From NCBI GenBank assembly GCA_004380135.1, contig QXCR01000045.1, positions 310,001 through 374,000 of the forward strand: a stretch of DNA of 64,000 nt, read 5' to 3'. Below are positions 33,347 through 43,570 of this stretch, in pieces. This DNA comes from Stemphylium vesicarium (lineage: Eukaryota; Ascomycota; Dothideomycetes; Pleosporales; Pleosporaceae). Under the pieces are notes generated by a model. It was not told the DNA's origin and searched no databases. It saw nothing but the letters and a program-made list of their open reading frames with translations. Each line of letters starts with the position of its first letter. Within the stretch, counting starts at the first letter, position 1. A program made the position numbers and the translations under genes.

Positions 33347-35007
33347 CTAGTCATCCATCTCACTAGGTGCCTCTTCAAGCTTATGTCTCCTCTCCTCGTC
33401 CATCTCCTTGTACGAAGCCCACGACAACAAACTAAACGCGCCGATGATTAAAAGACCGCCAACCATAGCAGCGGGTGTAAGCGGCGAGTTGAGCGGAGGG
33501 GGAAGAAGTTGGTCGACGAGCGCGACGATGAAGATGGTAAGGAGGGCGGCGACGGACGAGAGGACGGGAGAGGTGAGGGAGATGAGCGCGAGGAAAGCGC
33601 CGGAGAAGGCTGGTTGAATGTGTTAGTAATCTGCTTAACATGTTGGACAGGAAAAGAAAGCGGGGACGTACTGGCATTGGCCAAAACACTAATGGCCATC
33701 ATCCAAGCTTGTTCGCCCTTGGGCAGCTCGAAAATTTCCCAACCCATCCAGTGGAGGAAAGGCAATGGAATCCATAACACACCCAACGTGAAAGCCCCAA
33801 TGAGACTGCCAAATAGATTGGCGAAAATTACGCCCTTGTTGGGTGCGGCGCCTTCAGGTGGACATGCCAGCCTCTTGTACAAGACCTCGTACAGTCCGTA
33901 CAAAACACTTCCGATTCCAATGACTAGGTTGCCGAAAGCGCGGTTCTCGGCTTCATGCGAAGGAGGTGCTTTGTCACCGCCGGCTCCACCTCCAGACTTG
34001 GAGCCGTGTTTCGCGGGCGATTGGTCGCCGTATGCGACGACGAAGACACCGGCAATGGCAATGGCGACGGCGACAATCTTGCTGGTGCGGACCTTTTCAT
34101 GGAGGATAGGGATACTGAAAGCGTAGGCGAAGAAAGCGGAGCAGTTGTAAATGGCGGTCAAGTCGCTGGCTGTCGTCTGGTTTACGGCGACGTACCAGCT
34201 GCCTCCTGCGAGGGTGAGGGCGCATGTGATAAAGGCCGTCATCTTGAGCATGTATCGTACGGGCGAAACCTGCGATTGGCGCGGCGAGGGGTGGAGGTTC
34301 TGGTGCTGGACCATGAGGGCCGTCTGGCGAAGGATCTGAACATGTCTGCGCCAAAACGTCGGCCAGGGCTCGTTCCAATGCTGGAGGCGCAGCAGACCGA
34401 GAGTGGCAGGCCACAAGACAATCCACGAGCCGTGGGTCATGTACAGCATACAATACGGCTTCTCCCACTTCAACTGATGCTGAATATATACGGCCGTCTC
34501 CGTCTGTATTGTGAAGCTCACCAAACTCAGCGCGAGCAGGAAAGCGGCGTATGTGTACTTCTTCCTCGTCTCGAGTTTTGCCTGCGTCTCTGGATCCCGC
34601 TCGTGGAAGTGATGTGTGCTCCTTCCCAACAAGCCCTCGTCCATGGTGTCATCCTCCGTCTTGCGCCCTAACAGGGGCGCATTCGCGCGACCATCCCGCC
34701 CATGATCCTGCGACGGTCTGAGATCTGAGGGCATGGCGGCGTCGTGCTCATCCCAATCGTCAAAATCAAGGTCCGAATTGCGCGGACTGTCGGGTTCTCG
34801 CAGGCCGGAAACGCCTTTTCCGTTGGCCTTCCTGTGCTGGCGCGACGAAGAGCGTGAGCGTGACAGCTGGCGCGAACTGGAGCCAGAGACGACGACGGGC
34901 GAGGTACTCCTGTTTCTGTTTTCGAGGCTGAAGTCGTCTGAGAGGGTGTGTGCGAGAGAGCGAGGATGCGGCGGAGGCTTCTTCCTCAGAGGAATCGACT
35001 CAGGCAT
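33347..35007 (-). CDS. DMT-superfamily (EamA/SLC35-like) multi-pass membrane transporter
   Basis: Exons 35007-33672 and 33609-33347 are joined over a 62-nt intron (donor GTACGT, branch TTACTAAC, acceptor AACCAG), giving 532 residues. Residues 1 to about 170 are a soluble Ser/Arg/Asp-rich N-terminus. About ten hydrophobic segments follow, beginning with YAAFLLALSLVSFTI and ending with MVGGLLIIGAFSLLSW. The pattern of paired helices, the TTASDLTAIYNCSAFFAY segment, the conserved ILHEK segment and the AVAIAIAGVFVVAYGD helix fit the drug/metabolite transporter fold, near yeast vacuolar YML018C/Thi74 and SLC35F proteins. The C-terminal tail is short and charged (KEMDEERRHKLEE). The substrate is unknown. 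The upstream part of the open frame before 35007 lacks an ATG, so this is the first possible start. Confidence 0.88.
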
Positions 35008-36027
35008 ATAAGGCGGTTGGTCAGGTAAAGCGAGTGACGGCCCAGAGTGGCAGGTGGTGGTATGGGTGGGACCGTGTGTGCAGCTTGGGAAGGGAAGGCG
35101 TGGGGTTGGGCACTGGGACAATTGGGTTGGCGTCAAATGTCTTAGTCGAGGGCTGATTATCTGTCTTCACCAGCCAGGTGTTGGTGCGAATGCGCGGCCA
35201 GGCAGCCCCAGGGCCAAGCCCCCTGCATGCCGTAACCTCCGTGCGAACTCCGCTCTCCTGCCTTCCAAACAGCCACCAGGGTCCAATCGCCGCCAACTTC
35301 ACCTCCGGCCTACGCGTCTTTCCGCGTATTACCAAATTTCCTCGTCTCAGCCAAGTACCGCCTCCACTTGCTGCTCCATTGTCTCCTGAGTTCGAGGCAT
35401 AGACGTCTTCTAACGAATACGGTATTTCAAACCTTCTTGGCACTCCAACATGGCCCTCCCCCATCCGCCGCCGCAATCACGTCATGCGGCCAAGCATGCA
35501 TGATCGAATCACAACCCTACTCCACGAGCGCTTTGCATGGCCTCAACGTCTTTCAGATGACCTGACCTTGGAACATGCATGCACGCCCAAGTGACTTGCC
35601 TTGGTACAAGTGGATACACAACACCCACATAGCACGGGGTGCGCGGCCGGCTGTTTTCAAGATACACGCTGTAGCCTGAAGATAAGACGTGTGTGTGTGT
35701 GCATGTGCTTGAATATGAGAGCACATGACTTTTGATCCCGTTCTGGAGGATTGCATCTGTCGTCACTACTAATAGCCATTTCAAACAGGCGCACATGACT
35801 TGATGTATACATTAAGAGATGTATGTATCTGCCAGCCATCTCTCGGTCGTAAATACTCGTTACCCTTGCTTCCTTGCCATCCTAAAAACCCCAAGCCCAA
35901 ACCCCGTCAAAACCGTCAAAACCGTCAAAACCGTCAAAACCGTCAAACAAGGAAAAAGCCTTATCCAGGGGAATCAATATAATGGAAGCAAAACTAATTT
36001 TGACGCAAACAATCAACACTTCACACA
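35008..36027. other. Intergenic region between transporter and Mbp1-like gene
   Basis: It contains the transporter promoter and the 3' UTR of the Mbp1-like gene. It includes a GT dinucleotide run at about 35689-35705 and the nine-base minisatellite listed separately. No gene is supported. Confidence 0.5.
35905..35948. repeat. CGTCAAAAC nine-base minisatellite, about 4.9 copies
   Basis: Four perfect tandem copies of CGTCAAAAC and a fifth copy one base short lie 80 bases beyond the stop of the Mbp1-like gene, probably within its 3' UTR. The surrounding DNA is A/C-rich on this strand. Confidence 0.95.
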
Positions 36028-38225
36028 TCACACGGGACTTCCATCCAAACCCTCAGCCCGCTCCTGTGTCTCCGCCTCTTCCAGCTCCTGTAGAATCTCC
36101 GGCAACATGGACTCGACATCTTCCTCGCGCTCACCTAGCGCCTTTGCAATGAGTTTCTTGTACGTGCCTTGCTTCTCGCTCATGCCCGCCACGCTTAGAT
36201 TGCCTACGACTTCTCTGACTAGCTCTCTCCGCTCGAGCTGTGCTCGGTGTAGGAGCAATGTCAGCCGCATCTTCTCGGTGATGTCAACGGGTGATGTGTC
36301 GCTATTTTGATGTGGCATACTACTGCACAGTCGACGCAGCTCGGCCTTTTGTTCAATCTCCAAAAGAGACTCTGCTTCTTCGACTAGTAAGCGCAGTTCA
36401 TCTTCTTGTTGGCGGTCTGCTTCGTCATCGTTGAGGTCGATGTGTAGTCCGTTTGACATGCTCTGCAGTTCGGCTACTTGTTTTCGTACGGCTTCTAGTT
36501 CTGCCTGCCGTCGCTTGACCACACGTTCTGCATCAAAGGATTCCGCTTCCTTCTCTTGTAGCTCTGACTCATATGCTGCAGCTAGCTCTTCACACTTCTC
36601 AAGCAGTGTTGGTGCTACTTTGGTCATGAGATGTGAAGCCGTCTGTGAGCGGTATTGGACTGGTTCCCTGACTGCCATGCTGGGGAAGGGTACCGGCATC
36701 AGTGGCCCACCATCCAAATGTGGGACGTGTCCATTGAGTCGGTGTTCCGGCGGTGGTGCAAATGGCGAAGACGAAGCTTGCCGTGTTCGACCGTGCATAC
36801 GTCGTCTTTGGTTGAGTTCTCGGATGAGATCGTCTGCAGTTTCGCCCTTTTTATTCGGAATGTCCACTACAACGTTTCGTCCTAGCAAACTCCGCACGCA
36901 TTTCCTGGCGCCGTTCCTTGCAGCAATCATAATGGCTGTGTCTCCATTCTGGTCTGCCGCATTTAAAAGTCTGGTGACCTCTTCCGGTATCCACGTCTCC
37001 GAGAGCTTGTTGATGATGCAGTCGAGATACCATCTTGCGCATACGTACTTGTTCGAACTGCTCGTGGTGGCGGCGATGTGGTGGAACACGGTGCTACCGA
37101 ACCAGTCAGTCCTGTGCACCGTCTGCTGGAAGATCTTGACCATGCTCGGCATCGTCTCCTTGTCGAAATTGTTCGTAAACATGACGGCGCGCATCAGGGG
37201 CGTCTCCAGGTTGTTGGACAGACAGTCTAAGCGCGCTCCACGATGTATTAGTTCCTTTACCACGCCGACATCACCCATGGCGGCTGCCCAGTGCATGGCC
37301 GCATGTCCCTTTTCGTCGATGGGCCGGTCTAGGTTGATGCTTTGGGGTGGTTCGGGCCATGAGACGGCGGATTCGTGGTCGAGCAGCATAAAGTAATCCA
37401 GTAGTTGATCTGCCCATATCTGATGTTGCTGGTCTAGCAAAGACATTTGGTCGATACCCCTCTTGCGCTTCCTGTTGCCGCCCGTCGAGTATTGCGATAC
37501 ATCCATCAAGTCGGCGTCACCCAGCATCGACTCTGAAATGACCGTCTCGTTGTCCGGCGTCTCTTCGCGGAAGATTTGCGACCTGATCTGCGAGGCTTCG
37601 TATGCGTCTTCGCTCGCTTGCGACTGGGCGGCTGCGACAATTGCGGCTAGATGAAGTCAGTTCAGACGCTGTCACATGATTGTAGCAGCATGAACAGAGA
37701 GATATTATTATTACCATTGCGAGCTGTTGCAGCTGCGGCGGCCGCTGCGGCCGTCTGCCTAGGCGGCTTCATGCGATTCGAAGCAGCTGTGGCATGCTTG
37801 GGCGCAGGAGGAGGGCTCCTGTCGCCGGGTATGTAGTCGAAGATGGCGCGCATCTTGTCCAGCACCCCATTTCGCTCCGCCAGATGTCGCCCCTCCTCGA
37901 GCGGGATCCATGTGCCCTGATATTTGCCATAACCACCCTGCACCTTCTCGTGCACGCCCTTTTGCACTTCGCGCTCGAGGATACGGGTTCGGGCGGGCTT
38001 GTCGTAGTCGGCTACCTTGAGGATGTGGGTAGCGTTGATCCAGTCGTCGGCCCGGCGGCGCATGACATGATTGCCGTTCACATTGCACTCGTAGACGGGG
38101 ACCTGGGTTGTGTCAGTGGGGAGCGATATTCAGCTGGTCGCAAAGCGGGTGGTGGGCCGAGTACACACATTGCTGTATGTCGCCGAATAGATCTTGCCAT
38201 CGGGCGCCGGGGGCATTTTCACCAT
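36028..38225 (-). CDS. mbp1: Mbp1/Res-like APSES transcription factor (DNA-binding subunit of MBF)
   Basis: Three exons, 38225-38169, 38102-37715 and 37646-36028, with introns of 66 and 68 nt, give 687 residues. MBF drives G1/S transcription of DNA replication genes through MCB boxes. The N-terminus (KIYSATYSNVPVYEC, then RRADDWINATHILKVADYDKPAR) is the APSES/KilA-N DNA-binding domain, about residues 10-115. A polyalanine run of about ten residues follows near 140. After a nuclear-localisation-like NRKRKRG come ankyrin repeats (EKGHAAMHWAAAMGD, NLETPLMRAV, NGDTAIMIAARNGARKCVRSLL) and a C-terminal coiled coil for Swi6-type dimerisation. Two in-frame ATGs (38225 and 38216) could start it; the second matches the usual family start more closely. 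It faces NDUFB7 head to head with 282 bp between the two starts. Confidence 0.95.
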
Positions 38226-38507
38226 TCGATTCGCTGCAAATGGCGTCTTTCGGGCGGGCGAGGGCGTGTCAAGTGATTTCGTGAAGGCGTGTCTGCCAGC
38301 TCGCGTCAGATCTCTTGGGGAAGTCGCGTTGGGAAGGGCCGCGTTCGCGACTGGCCCTGCCAAGCGTCGGGGTCGGGCGGTGGCCAGCTTCCTTTGCCGA
38401 CGGTAGTCAGCCAGTGAACCTAAGCAAGCTCGCCCGCAAACGACGCTCCCGCCCACCACGACCCCCGCGCGCGCCATTGAAGACAAACATCCCCAAGGGC
38501 CGCCAGT
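38226..38507. promoter_or_regulatory. Shared divergent promoter of the Mbp1-like and NDUFB7 genes
   Basis: Only 282 bases separate the two start codons, which point away from each other. The interval must contain both 5' leaders and promoters. It is G/C-rich with several CGCG words (for example TTCGCGA near 38344), which is compatible with cell-cycle (MCB/SCB-like) elements but not proof. Confidence 0.6.
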
Positions 38508-38921
38508 ATGACTGTCACCGAATCGATCAAGCATGCCGTCGGCCTTGACGGCGAGCCCCGGAGTGAGTCCTGCCAAGCCTCCCCACGTAATTGGCTGTCA
38601 ATGGCAACAAGACACTGAACATTTCGACAGAGGCTACCCGTGAGGAGATGAGCGCCGCCAAACTACCCCTAGCATACCGAGACTCATGCGCACATCTTCT
38701 TATCCCGCTGAACCGATGTCGGCACGAGGAGTTCTACCTGCCGTGGAAGTGCGAGGTGCGCAGGAACCCGTTTCTTTGAGCGTGGGCGATTGCAGAGAGA
38801 CTGACTATATCGATAGACCGAGAGACATTCGTACGAAAAGTGCCAATACGAGGAGTTCAAGGAGCGCGTGAAGAAGATGGAGGAGCTGAGGGCAGCCAAG
38901 GGCGGAGAGCGAAGCAACTAG
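38508..38921 (+). CDS. ndufb7: NADH:ubiquinone oxidoreductase subunit NDUFB7 (B18), complex I
   Basis: Three short exons, 38508-38562, 38631-38755 and 38817-38921, with introns of 68 and 61 nt, encode 94 residues. This accessory subunit of mitochondrial complex I sits on the intermembrane-space side of the membrane arm. The twin CX9C motif is exact: Cys38 and Cys48 (SCAHLLIPLNRC), Cys59 and Cys69 (KCETERHSYEKC), which form the disulphide-locked CHCH helical hairpin imported through Mia40. The tail is basic and helical (FKERVKKMEELRAAKGG). No exon is long enough to be noticed alone, yet all junctions keep frame. The presence of complex I excludes budding yeasts of the Saccharomyces type. Confidence 0.93.
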
Positions 38922-39167
38922 AGCATCAATACACGGGCATCATGGTACATTACGCGAATGACAGTCATGAGCAAAAGTGCTGCATGTATATACCAAAGCG
39001 GCAGAGACTACCAATATCGACAGGAAGACATTCAAACATTGATTGTTCAGACATGACGCAGCGATATCACAAGCTAGAGACTCAAGATTCTCGACTCGGA
39101 TACATTCGTCGCACCTCTCGCCGAATTATGATACTAGCCAGGGGCGGGGATATACACAAATGACCGT

Positions 39168-40915
39168 TTACAGCTTCGCCTTAGTAGCCTCCAATGCAGC
39201 CTTCTCCCTCAGTTCTTTCCTAAGAATCTTTCCTGATGGATTCTTGGGTATCGCATCAATAAAGTGCACGCCCCCTTCGAGTCGCTTGTGTCTCGAGACG
39301 CGGTCCGCGAGCCATGCCTTGATCTTCTCTGCAGTTTCCGGCGTAGCCTTGTCTGGAGATTGAAGCATGATGTATGCACGCGGTAGCTCTTCGCCATTTC
39401 TGTGAACAGTTAGCAAACTTCCGTCCACCCAGAAGATTTTGGCACTCACGCTTGAACCCCGATAACAGCGGCATCTTGCACATCAGGGTGATCCAACAGC
39501 AATGCTTCCAGTTCTGCCGGCGCAACTTGCAGCCCCTTGACCTTGATCAGCTCCTTCTTTCTGTCCACAATGAAAAAGTAGTTGTTCTCGTCCACGTAAG
39601 CCACGTCTCCAGTCTTCAACCACTTGTCTTCCGTCAACGTCTCTTTAGTCGCATCAGGCCTCTTCCAGTACCCCTTCATGATGTTGGGGCCCCGGACCCA
39701 AATCTCTCCTCTTTCACCCTGAGGTGCCTCTACCCTGCCCTCGTCATCCAAAACAATCTTTGCCTCGCAGTTCGCCAATAGTTCTCCAACGGAGAAACTC
39801 TCAGAGCGCATGGCTGGGTGATAGCCAGTAGCCGCGCAGGTGACCTCCGTCATGCCCCAGCCCTGCTTGACGTTGACCTGGCCGGTTGACCAAAGGCGTT
39901 CGAATTCTTCACTAATCTCGCGACCCAGAGGAGCAGCTCCAGAGCCTACGCTCTCCACGGAACTCAGATCGAATTTCTTGGTCGCTGGATGCTTGGCCAT
40001 GGCTACTACGACCGGGGGTACCAGAACCAAGTCCGTAATGCGGTACTTTTGCACGTATTGCAGCATCTCGAGGAAGTCGAACTTGGGCATCATGTAGACG
40101 GGCGTGCGCTGTTTCATGGCGCCCATGCAGAAGATGGCTTGTGCCATGGCGTGGTACATGGGAAGGAAGCAGAGGTACTTCTTCCGCTTCAGCTTTTCTT
40201 CGTAGTCTTCAGCGAGCGAGGATATATGCAGTTGCTGCGCGCAGTTTGCGACGTAGTTTCTGTGCGTAATCATCACGCCCTTGGCAACGCCCGTAGTTCC
40301 CGAGGAGTAGTTGAGCGCTACTATGCGGTCCAATTCCTCGGGCGTCTGTAGGTTCGGCCAGGCATATGCCGCGCCGTTTTCAGGGGTGTCGAGGAGGTCG
40401 GACCAGTGGCGAATGTTGCCCAGTTCCGTGTTCTTCTCCACCTTGCGGCCCTCGAAGGTTGCGGTTCCGTCGTCGAAGACAAAGATTTGCTCCGCGCTCA
40501 TGCCGGCCTCTTTTGCTGCTGTAATACCAGTGTCCAGACTGGCTTCTGCACAGATCAGGTATCGCGCTCCGCTGTCTTTCAATTGGTACGCTAGCTCTCT
40601 CGCAATGTAGCTCGGGTTGGCTCCTGTGAAGACGCCCTCTGCCATTATGATGCCCATGACAACTGTGGGGAAGAATAACGTGTTTCCAGAGAACAAGAGC
40701 ACGCGGTCCCCAGGCTGTAGACCCGAGCGCCGCAGTCCAGAAGCAAAGCGTTGCGCATAATGTCGATAGTCGTGCGTTGACAGGAATTCCTTTTCTGGCT
40801 GTTTCGCGGAGAGGAGAATTGGCGTCTTGGGCAGGTCTGCAGTGGGAGAGTCGAAGATGTATGTTGGTAGGGAAACCTGGGGTACAGGAAACGAGAAGCG
40901 GGACTTGATCACCAT
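39168..40915 (-). CDS. 4-coumarate-CoA-ligase-like acyl-CoA synthetase with peroxisomal PTS1 signal
   Basis: Exons 40915-39450 and 39399-39168 join over a 50-nt intron (GTGAGT to TTCACAG) to give 565 residues of the ANL adenylating superfamily. Visible motifs are the P-loop-like YSSGTTGVAKGVMITH (about 190-205), GWGMTE, GEIWVRGPNIMKGYW, the adenylate-binding KTGDVAYVDE, the hinge region DRKKELIKVKG and the C-terminal catalytic lysine context NPSGKILRKELR. These enzymes activate aryl or acyl carboxylates to CoA thioesters via AMP. The protein ends in AKL, a standard peroxisomal targeting tripeptide, so the likely role is activation of fatty or aromatic acids in peroxisomes. The exact substrate is unknown. 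It is tail-to-tail with NDUFB7, 246 bp apart. Confidence 0.93.
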
Positions 40916-43570
40916 GTTGGCGGTATTTCTTGTCGAGCCGGCAATGATCAGAGAGTGAGGCTTTGCTGTCGGAGGAAAACAGTTATCGTCTCCAGATGAG
41001 CGCGCTGGTAGTACGTTTTATGCTCAGCTGTAAATCGTGGCGTTTGTGTCGCGTTGTCGCAAAGGCCTCTCGTACGAAGGAAGAAGGGTAATCCGCGGAC
41101 TGTAGCCGTCATGCACCATCAGCATATCGTCCGTAATCTCGTAAGCAACTCGGACCAACTTACTGCTCTTTACACCTTGTCCTTTTAATAAAAGTGTGTA
41201 GTTAGTCTCCAGTCCCTGTCTCACGTCTTAAAACTGAGTGTGATCGGTACATGGGGTCCCCCATCTAACCACCGGGCTTTAACCTCCCCGAGGTCCCTTC
41301 TCCACACGTTGCACAGACGATAGCCTAGTCGCGAGGGCGTGGCCATTGGCTTCATCGCGTTAGCTGAGACGGTTGGCGAGTTCGGCACGGTGAAGGCGGG
41401 TTCGTTGCGGGGGTAATGTTGGGCCGAGGCATCTCTCTGGGGTAAGAACGAGGGTTAGCGAGGTGTGGTTGTCGTCGGCATGCATCACATCAGGCATTGC
41501 GACTTGTTCTGTTTTCACGAATCGCTTTTCTGGGCTTGATCTTAGTATGGTAGTCACACATATTGCGCCGAAGCTATTTTTCTTTGTTTTCGTCATGTGC
41601 ATGGTTGCTTTGTCTTGTTGGGTACACCTCCACATCACCACACGCCCCATTGCGATCCTTTTTGCGGTACAAACCTCGCTCTTAGTCAACACCGGGTGGC
41701 TTATGAGAGGAAAGTATAATTGTTTGCTTGCGTATGCGAATTGCGTCGTTCGGCGACGGAGCTCAGAATCGAAGTCCTTGGCGACGCGCATGGTCGAAAC
41801 TACACCTATTCGCCAAACCCCAATAATCATCAAAACCACCAGGCATGCCGCATACAGTATACATCCGAATGATTTGCCAGACTGTATCACTCACAGACCG
41901 CGCCCGCATATATCCGTCGTTGGCAACGTGCATCGAAACTTGCTCAGTCGGTCACCTGTGCCTGCCGGCTTCCAATGTCTACCCGCGTCGCATGATATCA
42001 AACAACCACGACCCCCGCCGAGTCTTTGAAAGTCGCACACTCGAGACTGAGCACGTTTTCGCTGATTCTACCCTTTTCAGGATTAGCACATCGTACGATG
42101 TTCTCCATGCCATTACCTTTGCCATGACTTCACATGGCGCTTTCTTGTTCGCAAACGCATATTATGCACCCATGGGTTGATGTACTCGCGTCCCGAAAAC
42201 GCAGTAGCTTCCACGTGATTAAAGACTCGGGTTCATCCGACCTTTACGCGAGATATTTATCTTATTGCCGGCGGCGTCAGCAGTTTTTCAAATATCCGAG
42301 GGTGTTACCGAACCCCCGAAGTCATTAGTGTGATGAAGCGGTATCCCACGGCAACAAACGACATTGAAGATATCAGGAGAGAATTTAGTATTCTGCAGCG
42401 GTGGCGTGTTGGTGTGACATTCTGAGCCGGCGGTGAGTTCTTTGCGAGGAACTGGCCAAGGGATATAAAGACCTCGCGGATCTCCTCTTGAATTTTTCTT
42501 TTCTTCACACCACAGGGCGTGCATTATTCGGATTGAAGACGGTTGATATCTGGATAATGTGCGCCCTGTTAAAAAAAAGGCACTCATATTTTATATATGG
42601 TGTGCTGGTCGGTCTTTGGGAATGAACATCTCACGTCATTCTAGACCGACGAGCACATTGATCCACGAAGTGACTAAGATTAACTATCAATATGTGATGT
42701 TTTGGAACTACATGGCTAACCCTTGACTTGAAAATTTGATCCTATGTTTGCCCCCGTACTCGATATTCTTCGTGTTTGTTGTATGCCATTGACCCAAAAA
42801 GTTTACGTTTCGAAGTGATGTGATATGCTTCCCGCGGTCGTGACGTCATGCTCACTTTTGTGGGCAACAGCGATAGTAGCAGCATGCAGCGCAACGAACA
42901 CCAAACGCCTCTGACGTCCATACGCAAAACCTAGCAGTCCATATTTACCTTTTTCCTCCAGCGTTGATGCAACTCGCGTCATCCTCTGCTGACGTCATAA
43001 TCTCGGATGGAACGCCAACTGGGCAGTTCATCAGAACAACCTTAGAGCGTCTCAACATGGACGCACAGATTCCGTATCAAGAAACGCGTTATCCACCAGT
43101 ATCTTCGACATAACCACATGCCCCACTAATGTATACAGGTCTCACTAATGCAAGCGATTACCTCAGTCCAACCACGTAGATCGTACCCAAGTAGCTTCAT
43201 GCAGCCAGTCACCCCAACCACCGGCACGGAAGAACCGTTACCCCTGGTACGAAACCTCATGCACTGCTCTGTTTCTTTAAACAGCCATCGTGGCGACCAA
43301 ACTTGGTAGCCCTAGACCCTGTACCACCTTTCAATACCTCGCCCTGCTGTCGCTCGAATACCTCACCATGGATGCACTCGTGACGACTTGTAAGATGATC
43401 CCGCTTGCTTCCCCGCTATACCGGGGATCAACCTCCCATTTATCAATCAATTGCTTGACCATGGGTGTGAGAATGGGCTAAATACCTGTACAGTTGACTA
43501 TATAGGGTGGCTGGTTCACTCCGGTGGCCTCAATGGTTATGTACCGGTGGCTGCCGTGACACCGCCAACG
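40916..43570. other. Gene-poor 2.7 kb region upstream of the ligase and glucosidase genes
   Basis: Two divergent genes flank this interval, so it contains both promoters. Overlapping open frames on opposite strands near 41360-42030 lack ATG starts and recognisable motifs. Three TGACGTC words cluster at 42841-42997. The last part before 43571 may be leader sequence of the glucosidase gene. Confidence 0.5.
42841..42997. promoter_or_regulatory. Cluster of CRE/ATF-type TGACGTC words
   Basis: Two perfect palindromic TGACGTCA sites (42841-42848 and 42990-42997) and one TGACGTCC (42912-42919) occur within 157 bases, about 570-730 bases upstream of the glucosidase start. TGACGTCA is the binding site of ATF/CREB-type bZIP factors. 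Function here is inferred from the motif only. Confidence 0.45.

Noticed and set aside
41360..42029. Overlapping open frames of 176 and 188 codons on opposite strands
   Set aside because: Both depend on non-ATG starts, mirror each other and have no recognisable motifs or splice signals.
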